Notes under the pieces: model-generated
What the model saw: the letters and a program-made list of their open reading frames with translations, nothing else
Databases searched by the model: none
What the model was told of the DNA's origin: nothing
Position numbers and translations under genes: made by a program
In this document: positions 35,810 through 43,697 of the stretch, piece after piece
How positions within the stretch are numbered: the first letter of the stretch is position 1
How the letters are laid out: every line of letters begins with the position of its first letter
NCBI RefSeq assembly: GCF_035998675.1
Contig: NZ_DASYHI010000020.1
Location: forward strand, 434,001-498,000
Length of the DNA: 64,000 nt
Direction of reading: 5' to 3'
Source of the DNA: Telluribacter sp035998675
GTDB taxonomy: Bacteria > Bacteroidota > Bacteroidia > Cytophagales > Spirosomataceae

Positions 35810-35817
35810 TACATTTG
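35810..35817 (+). promoter_or_regulatory. -7 box of the tRNA-like RNA gene
   Basis: TACATTTG matches TAnnTTTG exactly and lies 63 bp before the first base of the tRNA-like fold. Predicted transcript start near 35825. The -33 region reads TTTTA rather than TTTG. Confidence 0.45.
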
Positions 35818-35879
35818 TATTGTCAATTCAGCGAAAGAACAAGCATCGGACGGGAAGTGACAGCGTTTTTTGACTATAC

Positions 35880-36039
35880 TGTAGGATGATGAAACTGGCA
35901 GCCATGCCCTCCTGTCTCGGGGGTGGTGAGAACGGGAAAAACGCGGTATAACGTCGGCCTTTGGCTGACTGGGGTTGACCACCAACTCTTTGTATCGTAG
36001 CTAACCGCACCTTGGGTGGTTCGACTCCCCCTCCTACAG
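35880..36039 (+). ncRNA. tRNA-shaped RNA with oversized structured variable region
   Basis: The first and last 7 nt (TGTAGGA, TCCTACA) pair perfectly as an acceptor stem. T8 and G9 follow, then a Leu-type D arm (ATG-AAACTGGCAGC-CAT), an anticodon stem CCCTC/GGGGG around CTGTCTC (T33 present, triplet GTC), and at the 3' side a T arm GGTGG-TTCGACT-CCCCC with one mismatch. Between anticodon and T arms lie about 90 nt instead of 4-20. They can fold: GCGGT (35943) with ACCGC (36004), and GTCGGCC-TTT-GGCTGAC (35953-35969). A -7 box precedes it and two terminator-like hairpins follow. Total 160 nt. A decoding role is doubtful; identity unknown. Confidence 0.55.
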
Positions 36040-36045
36040 CTCTGA

Positions 36046-36080
36046 AAAACTTGACAAGCGAGAATAATCGCAAAAGTTTT
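36046..36080 (+). terminator. Hairpin directly after the tRNA-like RNA
   Basis: AAAACTT...AAGTTTT enclosing GCGA...TCGC, followed by ATTTGGTTTTTAG. It begins 7 nt after the acceptor stem and could be a first terminator or 3' processing signal. Confidence 0.5.
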
Positions 36081-36115
36081 ATTTGGTTTTTAGTTTGTTG
36101 ATGAAGTGTAATTTG

Positions 36116-36155
36116 ACACGCGGGTTCATTTTGAAACCTGCGTGTTTTTATTTTA
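36116..36155 (+). terminator. Rho-independent terminator
   Basis: ACACGCGGGTT (36116-36126) pairs with AACCTGCGTGT (36135-36145), then TTTTATTTTAT. An 11-bp stem with one G-U pair, a small loop and a U-tract. No protein gene ends upstream on this strand, so it must end the RNA transcript. Confidence 0.82.
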
Positions 36156-36313
36156 TCCCCTTTCCGGCTTTTGCCGCTACCTGCGCTGGCATCAAGTCTG
36201 ATTCTTTGCCTATCTTGCGCCACAAATAAAGGTATTATAAGAAATATTTCCCGAATTATTTCTTCAGGTACCTTGAAAGCTAACAGCTGCTACCTCTCAC
36301 CAAAAACCAACGT

Positions 36314-37549
36314 ATGATTCAGAATGACGCAACGGTACTGGGCATATTGATGCTGGTACTGGCGCTGGTATTCTATACCGCTTCCCTGCCGCAGCGCGGC
36401 TGGCAACGCTTTTATGGTGTAGTACCTCCCCTGTTGCTCTGTTACTTTATTCCGGGGGTACTTAACTCCCTGGGGGTTATTAACGGAACTACCTCACAGC
36501 TGTACCCCGTGGTGTCTAGGTACTTCCTGCCTGCCTGTCTGGTTCTGTTCACGCTGGGGATGGACTGGCCTTCCCTGCGCAAATTAGGTCCGCAGGCTTT
36601 GATAATGATGTTTGCCGGTACGGTGGGAATTATGCTGGGTGGGCCCGTAGCGCTCTGGCTCGTCAGTCTTTTCAGTCCCGAAACCGTGGGTGGCGAAGGA
36701 CCGGAGGCCGTCTGGCGCGGCCTGGCTACCATCGCCGGTAGCTGGATTGGCGGCGGAGCTAACCAAACGGCCCTGCGCGAGGTATTTACCCCCAGCGACC
36801 GGTTGTTTTCGCAGGTAGTGGCGGTGGATGTACTGGTGGCGGAGCTGTGGATGGCGGCTCTGATATATGCCGCCGGCTACACGACCCGCATTGACAAGGT
36901 ACTTCGGGCTAACAGCGGCCACATTGTCCATATTCAGAAACGCCTGGAAGAAATTGAATTGACCAACCAACGTATTCCGGCCACCCGCGATCTGATATAC
37001 CTCGGCGCGGTAGGCTTCGGTGCCACCGGACTGGCCCACTGGCTTTCGGAGCAGATAGTACCCTACCTGGCCACCAACTATCCCGACCTGGCTAAGTACA
37101 GCCTGACCTCTACTTTTTTCTGGATTGTAGCGCTGGTTACCTTTATGGGTATCATGCTGTCGCTCACGCCTCTGCGGAGACTGGAACACGTGGGTGCCTC
37201 CAAAATGGGAAGCGTATTTTTGTACGTCCTGGTCGCTACCATCGGGATGCAGATGGACCTGGGGGCCGTAGCCGACAATCCCGGCTTATTTGCCATTGGC
37301 CTCATCTGGATGCTTATTCACGCTGCTTTTATTATTGGCGTGGCCTGGTTGCTTAAAATACCTTTCTTTTTTGCGGCGGTAGGTAGTCAGGCCAACGTGG
37401 GCGGGTCGGCCTCGGCACCGGTAGTAGCGGCGGCTTTTCATCCTTCCCTGGCACCGGTCGGGGTATTGCTCGCGATCCTGGGCTACGCGGTGGGTACTTA
37501 TGCCGGGTACCTGACGGCCCTGATGATGAAGTGGGTAAGCGAAATGTAA
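36314..37549 (+). CDS. DUF819 family membrane protein
   Basis: 411 residues, about 10-11 hydrophobic segments. Features of DUF819: PPLLLCYFIPGVLNSLGVI near the N-terminus, the Gly-rich GSWIGGGANQTALREVF in the middle, and GSQANVGGSASAPVVAAAFHPSLAPVGVLLAILGYAVGTY near the end. The two Gly-rich re-entrant-like loops recall sodium-coupled carriers, but the substrate is not known. Confidence 0.88.
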   Translation: MIQNDATVLGILMLVLALVFYTASLPQRGWQRFYGVVPPLLLCYFIPGVLNSLGVINGTTSQLYPVVSRYFLPACLVLFTLGMDWPSLRKLGPQALIMMFAGTVGIMLGGPVALWLVSLFSPETVGGEGPEAVWRGLATIAGSWIGGGANQTALREVFTPSDRLFSQVVAVDVLVAELWMAALIYAAGYTTRIDKVLRANSGHIVHIQKRLEEIELTNQRIPATRDLIYLGAVGFGATGLAHWLSEQIVPYLATNYPDLAKYSLTSTFFWIVALVTFMGIMLSLTPLRRLEHVGASKMGSVFLYVLVATIGMQMDLGAVADNPGLFAIGLIWMLIHAAFIIGVAWLLKIPFFFAAVGSQANVGGSASAPVVAAAFHPSLAPVGVLLAILGYAVGTYAGYLTALMMKWVSEM

Positions 37550-37639
37550 CAGATTGCCCCACCGCTACGTTACAAAGCCGGAGAGAGGTTCTCCTGTTAA
37601 AATAAAAGGGATAATCTGTAATAATCCCCGCAAGGCTTG

Positions 37640-37647
37640 TAATTTTG
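37640..37647 (+). promoter_or_regulatory. Promoter of lepA
   Basis: TAATTTTG fits the -7 consensus; TCTG (one change from TTTG) lies upstream at 37615-37618 with a 21-bp spacer. Predicted start about 37655, leader about 60 nt. Confidence 0.45.
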
Positions 37648-37716
37648 TATCCTTAAAAATAAAGAACCCCTGTTACTACTTATAAACTTCCCTTGGGGGT
37701 TAGGGCTAATACCTAC

Positions 37717-39504
37717 ATGAAAAACATTCGCAATTTTTGCATAATAGCGCATATTGACCACGGTAAAAGTACCCTGGCGGACCGTTTGCTGGAATTTACC
37801 AAAACCGTAACGAATCGTGAAATGCAGGCTCAACTCCTGGACGACATGGACCTGGAGCGGGAGCGCGGTATTACCATCAAGAGTCATGCGATCCAGATGG
37901 ACTACCTGCTCGATGGCGAGCAATACACACTCAACCTGATCGACACACCCGGCCACGTGGACTTTTCGTACGAAGTGTCCCGTTCCATTGCAGCCTGCGA
38001 AGGCGCGCTGCTGCTGGTGGATGCCGCCCAGGGAATCGAAGCCCAGACCATTTCAAACCTGTACCTGGCCATTAATCATAACCTGGTTATTATTCCGGTC
38101 CTGAACAAGATAGACCTGCCCGGTGCCATGCCGGAAGAAGTAACGGACCAGATCGTAGACCTCATCGGCTGTGACCGCGACGAAATCATCCACGCCAGTG
38201 GCAAGGAAGGTATCGGTATTGAAGAAATCCTGCACGCCATAGTACACCGGGTGCCGGCCCCAAAAGGGGACCCCGAGGCACCGCTCCAGGCCCTTATCTT
38301 TGATTCAGTTTTTAACTCCTATCGGGGAATCGAGGTAATTTTCCGGATCAAGAACGGCAGCGTCCGGAAAGGAGATAAAGTAAAGTTTATGGCGACCGGC
38401 AAAGAGTACTTTGCCGACGAGATTGGAACCCTCCGCCTGCAGAAACAACCCAAGGACGTAGTGGAGTGCGGAGACGTAGGGTACCTGATATCGGGAATTA
38501 AAGTAGCGCGCGAGGTAAAAGTCGGTGATACTTTTACGCACATTCATCGTCCTTCGACTACTATGATCAAGGGATTTGAGGAAGTGAAACCCATGGTTTT
38601 TGCGGGTATTTATCCCGTGGATACTACCGAATACGAAGACCTGCGCGATGCTATGGAAAAATTGCAGCTCAACGACGCGGCCCTGGTGTGGGAACCCGAA
38701 ACGTCGATGGCGCTGGGTTTTGGTTTCCGATGCGGGTTTCTGGGTATGCTGCACATGGAAATTGTACAGGAGCGTCTGGAGCGCGAATTTGACATGACTG
38801 TGATCACGACAGTACCATCGGTACAGTTCAATGTGATCAACACCAAAGACGAATTGCTGAAAGTAAGCGCGCCCTCCGAAATGCCCGAGCCCAACCATAT
38901 TAACTGGATCGAAGAGCCGTTCATTAACGCGCAGATCATTTCCAAGTCCGAGTACGTGGGCGCTATTATGACCCTGTGTATGGACAAGCGCGGCATGCTT
39001 AAAAACCAGATCTACCTGACCGCCGACCGGGTGGAACTACAGTTTACCATGCCGCTGGCCGAAGTAGTATTTGACTTTTTTGACCGGCTCAAGACCATCT
39101 CGCGCGGCTACGCTTCGCTTGACTACGAACTAAGCGGTTACGAGGAGTCAGACATGGTGAAGCTGGATGTCATGCTTAACGGTGACCGCATAGACGCCCT
39201 TTCGGCCATTGTACACCGTACCAAAGCCTACGAGTGGGGTAAGAAATTATGTGAAAAACTTCGGGAGCTGATTCCCCGCCAGATGTTTGAAATTGCCATT
39301 CAGGCCGCCATTGGACAAAAAATCATTGCCCGTGAAACCGTAAAGGCCATGCGCAAGGACGTATTGGCGAAATGCTACGGGGGAGATATTTCGAGGAAAC
39401 GAAAACTGCTTGAAAAACAGAAAAAAGGAAAGAAACGGATGCGTCAGGTGGGGAACGTGGAGATTCCCCAGGAAGCATTCATGGCCGTACTGAAGATTAC
39501 CTAA
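37717..39504 (+). CDS. lepA: Elongation factor 4 (LepA)
   Basis: 595 residues from the ATG at 37717. GTPase motifs: G1 AHIDHGKSTL, G2 region ERGITIKSHA, G3 DTPGHVDF, G4 NKID (NKIDLPGA). The LepA-specific C-terminal domain is present with GDISRKRKLLEKQKKGKKRM and the closing VEIPQEAFMAVL. Ribosomal back-translocase acting on stalled elongation complexes. The upstream in-frame start at 37693 would add eight unrelated residues. Confidence 0.98.
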   Translation: MKNIRNFCIIAHIDHGKSTLADRLLEFTKTVTNREMQAQLLDDMDLERERGITIKSHAIQMDYLLDGEQYTLNLIDTPGHVDFSYEVSRSIAACEGALLLVDAAQGIEAQTISNLYLAINHNLVIIPVLNKIDLPGAMPEEVTDQIVDLIGCDRDEIIHASGKEGIGIEEILHAIVHRVPAPKGDPEAPLQALIFDSVFNSYRGIEVIFRIKNGSVRKGDKVKFMATGKEYFADEIGTLRLQKQPKDVVECGDVGYLISGIKVAREVKVGDTFTHIHRPSTTMIKGFEEVKPMVFAGIYPVDTTEYEDLRDAMEKLQLNDAALVWEPETSMALGFGFRCGFLGMLHMEIVQERLEREFDMTVITTVPSVQFNVINTKDELLKVSAPSEMPEPNHINWIEEPFINAQIISKSEYVGAIMTLCMDKRGMLKNQIYLTADRVELQFTMPLAEVVFDFFDRLKTISRGYASLDYELSGYEESDMVKLDVMLNGDRIDALSAIVHRTKAYEWGKKLCEKLRELIPRQMFEIAIQAAIGQKIIARETVKAMRKDVLAKCYGGDISRKRKLLEKQKKGKKRMRQVGNVEIPQEAFMAVLKIT

Positions 39505-39531
39505 GGCGCCCGCCAGGCGACAATTTTAATT

Positions 39532-39560
39532 ACAAAAGGACGTGCTTATCGTCCTTTTGT
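39532..39560 (+). terminator. lepA terminator
   Basis: ACAAAAGGACG-tgcttat-CGTCCTTTTGT, a perfect 11-bp stem followed by TGTATTTTTGG. The downstream T-run overlaps the -7 box of the next gene. Confidence 0.82.
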
Positions 39561-39562
39561 TG

Positions 39563-39570
39563 TATTTTTG
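39563..39570 (+). promoter_or_regulatory. -7 box of pdhC
   Basis: TATTTTTG matches TAnnTTTG. It starts two bases after the lepA terminator stem, so terminator and promoter are fused. Start of translation is 49 bp downstream. Confidence 0.4.
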
Positions 39571-39618
39571 GCTGATTAATACCAAAACTCCTGAATCTAA
39601 ATATACTACCGAAGTAAT

Positions 39619-41292
39619 ATGGCAGAAGCAATCCGTATGCCCAAGATGAGCGACACCATGGAAGAAGGTGTCATTGCCGAATGGCACAAAAAAGTGGGTG
39701 ATCAAATAAAATCAGGCGATGTAATCGCCGAAGTTGAAACCGACAAAGCGACCATGGACCTTGAATCGTATGAGGAAGGTACCCTTCTTTATATTGGCGT
39801 AGAAAAAGGAGCTTCTGTCCCTATCAACGGAATTATTGCGGTAGTTGGAAAGCAGGGAGAAGATTATAAAGCACTGCTGGATGGCGGTGGAAGCAACGGC
39901 AGTTCTAAAAAAGAAGAACCCGTAGAGGAAGTAAAGCAGGAGAAAGAAAAAGTTACTTCCAATGACGCCTCCCCGGCTCCTAAGAAGGAGTCCAAACCTG
40001 CCGCACCGGCCGAAAAGATAAACGCTACGGTAGTGCGCATGCCCAAGATGAGCGATACCATGGAAGAGGGTACGCTGGTGTCGTGGCAGAAGAAGGTAGG
40101 TGATAAAGTTAAGTCGGGTGATATTCTGGCCGAAGTCGAAACCGATAAGGCTACGATGGAACTGGATGCCTACGAAGAAGGTACCCTGCTGTATACCGGC
40201 GTCAAGGAAGGCGAAGCAGTACCCGTTAACGGTATTATTGCCGTTATTGGCGAAGAAGGTGCCAACGTTGAAGCCCTGCTGGCCCGAGAAAATGGCGAAG
40301 GATCTGACGAACAAGTGGAAGACATTACGGATACTGCCAGTAAAGTATCCGAAGTACCTTCTACCCATGAGTCTTCCAAAGAAACGGTTTCGGCCAATGA
40401 TTCAGACCGTATCAAAGCCTCACCCCTGGCCCGTAAACTAGCCGAAGAAAAAGGAATTGATATAAGCAAGGTGGAAGGCAGTGGTGATAACGGTCGCATC
40501 GTAAAACGCGACGTCGACAGCTTTGTACCTTCCGCCAAAGCCGCACCCGCCGCTGAAGAACCCAAACAAACCGAAGCCAAAGCGCCCGCCGCTGCTCCCG
40601 AGCCCGTGGGCGACTACGAAGACATACCGGTATCGCAGATGCGCAAGACGATTGCCCGTCGCCTGAGCGATAGCCTCTTTACCGCACCGCACTTCTACCT
40701 GACCATGGAAATAAACATGGATAAGGCCATGGAGCTGCGCCCCAAACTGAACGAGGTAAGTCCGGCCAAGATTTCCTTCAACGACATGGTTATCAAGGCC
40801 TGCGCCGTTGCCCTGAAACAGCATCCAGCGGTTAACTCGGCCTGGCTGGGCGACAAAATACGCCGTTACAAATATGTCAATGTAGGTGTAGCCGTAGCCG
40901 TGGAAGAAGGCCTGCTGGTACCTGTAGTACGTGATGCCGACAAGAAAACACTCTCCGTAATTTCGGGGGAAGTGAAAGAATTTGCCAGTAAGGCCAAAGA
41001 CAAGAAGCTGCAGCCCAAAGACTGGGAAGGCAATACCTTCTCCATCTCCAACCTGGGTATGTTTGGCATTGATGAGTTCACGGCCATTATTAACCCGCCC
41101 GATGCCTGTATCCTGGCGGTAGGTACCATTAAGAAGGTAGCCGAATTTAAGGAAGATGGCTCGGTGTATCCCGTCAATATCATGAAGGTGACCCTGTCCT
41201 GCGATCACCGCGTCGTGGACGGAGCTACCGGCTCTGCCTTCCTGCAGACGGTAAAGAAACTGCTCGAAGAACCAATGAGCATGTTGGTTTAA
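39619..41292 (+). CDS. pdhC: Dihydrolipoamide acetyltransferase (pyruvate dehydrogenase E2)
   Basis: 557 residues. Two lipoyl domains at about 1-80 and 135-212, each with the lipoylated Lys in EVETDKAT; Ala/Pro/Glu-rich linkers; a peripheral subunit-binding domain (IKASPLARKLAEEKGIDISKVEGSG, about 258-292); and a catalytic domain ending with DHRVVDGATGSAFL. Core of the pyruvate dehydrogenase complex, moving acetyl groups to CoA. E1 and E3 genes are not next to it. A good terminator follows. Confidence 0.96.
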   Translation: MAEAIRMPKMSDTMEEGVIAEWHKKVGDQIKSGDVIAEVETDKATMDLESYEEGTLLYIGVEKGASVPINGIIAVVGKQGEDYKALLDGGGSNGSSKKEEPVEEVKQEKEKVTSNDASPAPKKESKPAAPAEKINATVVRMPKMSDTMEEGTLVSWQKKVGDKVKSGDILAEVETDKATMELDAYEEGTLLYTGVKEGEAVPVNGIIAVIGEEGANVEALLARENGEGSDEQVEDITDTASKVSEVPSTHESSKETVSANDSDRIKASPLARKLAEEKGIDISKVEGSGDNGRIVKRDVDSFVPSAKAAPAAEEPKQTEAKAPAAAPEPVGDYEDIPVSQMRKTIARRLSDSLFTAPHFYLTMEINMDKAMELRPKLNEVSPAKISFNDMVIKACAVALKQHPAVNSAWLGDKIRRYKYVNVGVAVAVEEGLLVPVVRDADKKTLSVISGEVKEFASKAKDKKLQPKDWEGNTFSISNLGMFGIDEFTAIINPPDACILAVGTIKKVAEFKEDGSVYPVNIMKVTLSCDHRVVDGATGSAFLQTVKKLLEEPMSMLV

Positions 41293-41311
41293 GCCCAATC
41301 ATATAGTTCAT

Positions 41312-41348
41312 AAAAAAGGAGCGTCGGCTAAGCTGTCGCTCCTTTTTT
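41312..41348 (+). terminator. pdhC terminator
   Basis: AAAAAAGGAGCG pairs with CGCTCCTTTTTT around a loop that itself contains CGGCT/AGCTG; a T-run completes it. It starts 20 bp after the stop. Confidence 0.88.
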
Positions 41349-41404
41349 GTGTAGCTTTAAACCAGTAAGTACTATTATCCATCCGGCCCTTTTTTCCTGC
41401 TACC

Positions 41405-42367
41405 ATGAACCGCCTTGACCGACTCACCTCCATCCTGATTCAGTTGCAGTCCAAACGGATTGTAAAATCGCAGGAAATCGCCGACCGGTTTGGAATCAGT
41501 TTACGTACCGTTTACCGCGACATCCGCACCCTGGAATTGGCCGGACTGCCCCTCATCAGCGAGGCCGGTGTGGGGTACTCGCTCGTAGAAGGGTACCGGC
41601 TACCACCCGTACACTTCACCCGGGAAGAGGCCATGTCATTTGTAACGGCCGGAAAACTGGTCCAAAAGCTAACCGACTCTACAACCCGGCAGTCCTACCA
41701 GTCGGCACTTTTCAAGATAAAAGCCGTTTTGCGCACCAATGAAAAAGAGCTGCTGGATGACATTACGAACTACATTGAAGTACTTGACAATAAGTACCTG
41801 CCCAAAGACCGGCACAAAAATCTTTATATAGAACAAATTCTGAATTGTATTCTGAACAGGTACCTGGTCCGGATTGCGTATTACTCCACCAAAACGCTCC
41901 AATCCTCCTCGCGCGACCTCGAACCCATAGGTATTTATTCCAATGGCCCCTACTGGTACCTTATTGCTTTTTGTAGGCTCCGGGCCAGTTATCGTAATTT
42001 CCGGCTGGACCGGGTTCAGTCCATTCAGGTTCTGGAGGAGCGCTTTTCGACCCGCCACCCTTCCCTCCAGAACTTTATCGAGGAAACATCCCAGCAGAAA
42101 TCGGTGCAGAAGGTAGTGATACGCCTGGAAAAAACCTCCTACCAGTACCTGTGCGACCAGCAGTACTACCACGGTTTTATATCCCAGACCGAAATCGGTG
42201 ACCAGATTGAGATGACGTTTTTAACGGCTTCCCTCCCTGGATTCGCCCACTGGTACCTGCTGTTGGGGGAAGTGGCCGAAATAGTGGAACCCGAGGAACT
42301 GAATGCGCTGGTATTGGAAAAACTGGAAAAGATACGGCTCAGAATTTCTCAAAGTCTGCTGACATAG
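41405..42367 (+). CDS. YafY-type HTH-WYL transcriptional regulator
   Basis: 320 residues: N-terminal HTH_11 (RLTSILIQLQSKRIVKSQEIADRFGISLRTVYRDIRTLE), a linker, and a WYL domain in the middle (YSTKTLQSSSRDLEPIGIYSNGPYWYLIAFC, FRLDRVQSIQVLEERF), then a WCX-like tail. Such regulators sense small ligands or nucleic acids. A DinB-family gene follows 54 bp downstream, a common arrangement, so it probably regulates that gene. Confidence 0.9.
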   Translation: MNRLDRLTSILIQLQSKRIVKSQEIADRFGISLRTVYRDIRTLELAGLPLISEAGVGYSLVEGYRLPPVHFTREEAMSFVTAGKLVQKLTDSTTRQSYQSALFKIKAVLRTNEKELLDDITNYIEVLDNKYLPKDRHKNLYIEQILNCILNRYLVRIAYYSTKTLQSSSRDLEPIGIYSNGPYWYLIAFCRLRASYRNFRLDRVQSIQVLEERFSTRHPSLQNFIEETSQQKSVQKVVIRLEKTSYQYLCDQQYYHGFISQTEIGDQIEMTFLTASLPGFAHWYLLLGEVAEIVEPEELNALVLEKLEKIRLRISQSLLT

Positions 42368-42421
42368 GGTTGTCACGGGGGTACCTGACCTTTGTACCGT
42401 TCACCAAAAAAACAACTACCT

Positions 42422-42916
42422 ATGATTTCATTTATTGAAGCTTTCCAGAGAGAATTAGCCGACGAAGCCAAAGAAACCCGCCGGATGCTGGCGATAGTAC
42501 CCGCCGATAAAATGGATTGGCAGCCTCACCCCAAAAGCATGATCATCAAGTCCCTGGCCACGCACTTGGCCGAAATCCCGCTGATGATTCAGTTTGCGCT
42601 CGAACGTAACAAGTGGGATTTTGCCGATGAGCCTTACAGTCCTGCCGACTTTCCTAACGCAGAGGCGCTGCTGGCTCGCTTTAATGAATGCGTAGACCTG
42701 GCACAAAACGCGCTGGCAAATGCCTCGGATGATGTACTTACTGACACCTGGCAACTCTGCTCGGGTAACGTGATTTACCTGGAAATGCAGCGGTGGGAAG
42801 CCATCCGCCATGCTTTTGGCCAGAATGCTCACCACCGGGCTCAGCTGGGCGTGTATCTACGCTTACTGGATATCCCCATTCCGGGTCCCTATGGGCCGAG
42901 TGCCGACGAAATGTAA
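42422..42916 (+). CDS. DinB superfamily protein
   Basis: 164 residues from the ATG at 42422. Four-helix DinB fold with the three-His metal site suggested by SLATHLAEIP in helix 2 and AHHRAQLGVYLRLLDIPIP in the last helix. DinB/BSH-like proteins often act as metal-dependent thiol transferases, but the substrate is unknown. Probably co-transcribed with the WYL regulator. Confidence 0.88.
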   Translation: MISFIEAFQRELADEAKETRRMLAIVPADKMDWQPHPKSMIIKSLATHLAEIPLMIQFALERNKWDFADEPYSPADFPNAEALLARFNECVDLAQNALANASDDVLTDTWQLCSGNVIYLEMQRWEAIRHAFGQNAHHRAQLGVYLRLLDIPIPGPYGPSADEM

Positions 42917-43039
42917 AACCCGGATGGTACCGGTACCCAAGTACCTATACTCCTGAACCTTACCGGCTAACGCAACTACCCAGGTTTCGCAGGTGGACAG
43001 GTACCTCCGGCACCTGAACGTTCCCCCCCGGTTTCCAGT

Positions 43040-43083
43040 TATATTTACAATTCGGCGCTGACTCAACAAAAGTTCGGCGCTGA
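43040..43083 (+). promoter_or_regulatory. hslV control region with paired direct repeat
   Basis: TATATTTA (43040-43047) is one base off the -7 consensus. TTCGGCGCTGA occurs at 43051-43061 and 43073-43083, 22 bp apart, flanked by ATTTACAA and TTGTAAAT in inverted orientation. The repeats sit at or just after the predicted start, as an operator would. Confidence 0.4.
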
Positions 43084-43117
43084 GTTGTAAATTGCCTTTA
43101 TTGTTTAACCAGGATTT

Positions 43118-43657
43118 ATGGAAAAAATTCACGCAACTACCGTCCTCGGAGTACTGCACAATGGTACCGTTGCCCTGGGCGCGGATGGACAAGCTACCAT
43201 GGGAAATACCGTAGCCAAAAGTAATGTCCGGAAAGTACGCACCCTGCACGGGGGTAAGGTACTGGCTGGCTTTGCCGGCTCCACGGCGGATGCCTTTACG
43301 CTGCTGGAAAAATTTGAAGAAAAACTCAACGGCTACGGCGGCAACATGAAACGCGCCGCTATTGAGCTGGCCAAAGACTGGCGCACCGACCGCTACCTGC
43401 GCAAACTGGAAGCCATGATGATTGTGGCCGGTAAGGACGAGATTCTGGTTATTTCGGGAACGGGCGATGTACTGGAGCCCGAAAATGGCATTGCCGCCAT
43501 CGGCTCGGGTGGAAACTTTGCCCTATCGGCCGCCCTGGCCCTGAAAAAACACGCCTCCCAGCTTTCGGCCGAAGAAATGGTCCGGGAAGGACTTTCCATC
43601 GCCGCCGACCTGTGTATTTATACCAACCACAACCTGGTGCTGGAGAAACTAAGCTAA
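43118..43657 (+). CDS. hslV: ATP-dependent protease subunit HslV
   Basis: 179 residues. Catalytic Thr (residue 7) follows a short propeptide, MEKIHA-TTVLG. Family motifs are GADGQATMG, VRKVRTLHGGKVLAGFAGSTADAFTL, and the C-terminal IAADLCIYTNHNLVLEKL. Proteasome-like peptidase that works with the HslU ATPase; hslU is not next to it here, unlike in many bacteria. Confidence 0.96.
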   Translation: MEKIHATTVLGVLHNGTVALGADGQATMGNTVAKSNVRKVRTLHGGKVLAGFAGSTADAFTLLEKFEEKLNGYGGNMKRAAIELAKDWRTDRYLRKLEAMMIVAGKDEILVISGTGDVLEPENGIAAIGSGGNFALSAALALKKHASQLSAEEMVREGLSIAADLCIYTNHNLVLEKLS

Positions 43658-43666
43658 TTGGCTCCG

Positions 43667-43694
43667 CTCTCCCAGGGTACTTACGCTGGGAGAG
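43667..43694. terminator. Terminator between hslV and the convergent PBP4 gene
   Basis: CTCTCCCAG pairs with CTGGGAGAG around a 10-nt loop, then TCTTT on the plus strand. It ends three bases before the stop of the convergent gene. Confidence 0.7.
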
Positions 43695-43697
43695 TCT

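Noticed and set aside
35880..36155. tmRNA (ssrA)
   Set aside because: tmRNA has its tRNA-like ends separated by about 300 nt with a tag-coding frame and pseudoknots; here the gap is about 90 nt and sits in the variable loop, with a D arm and anticodon-like arm present.
35828..36223. 131-codon minus-strand ORF
   Set aside because: It runs straight through the tRNA-like RNA and the terminators in antisense, with no family pattern.
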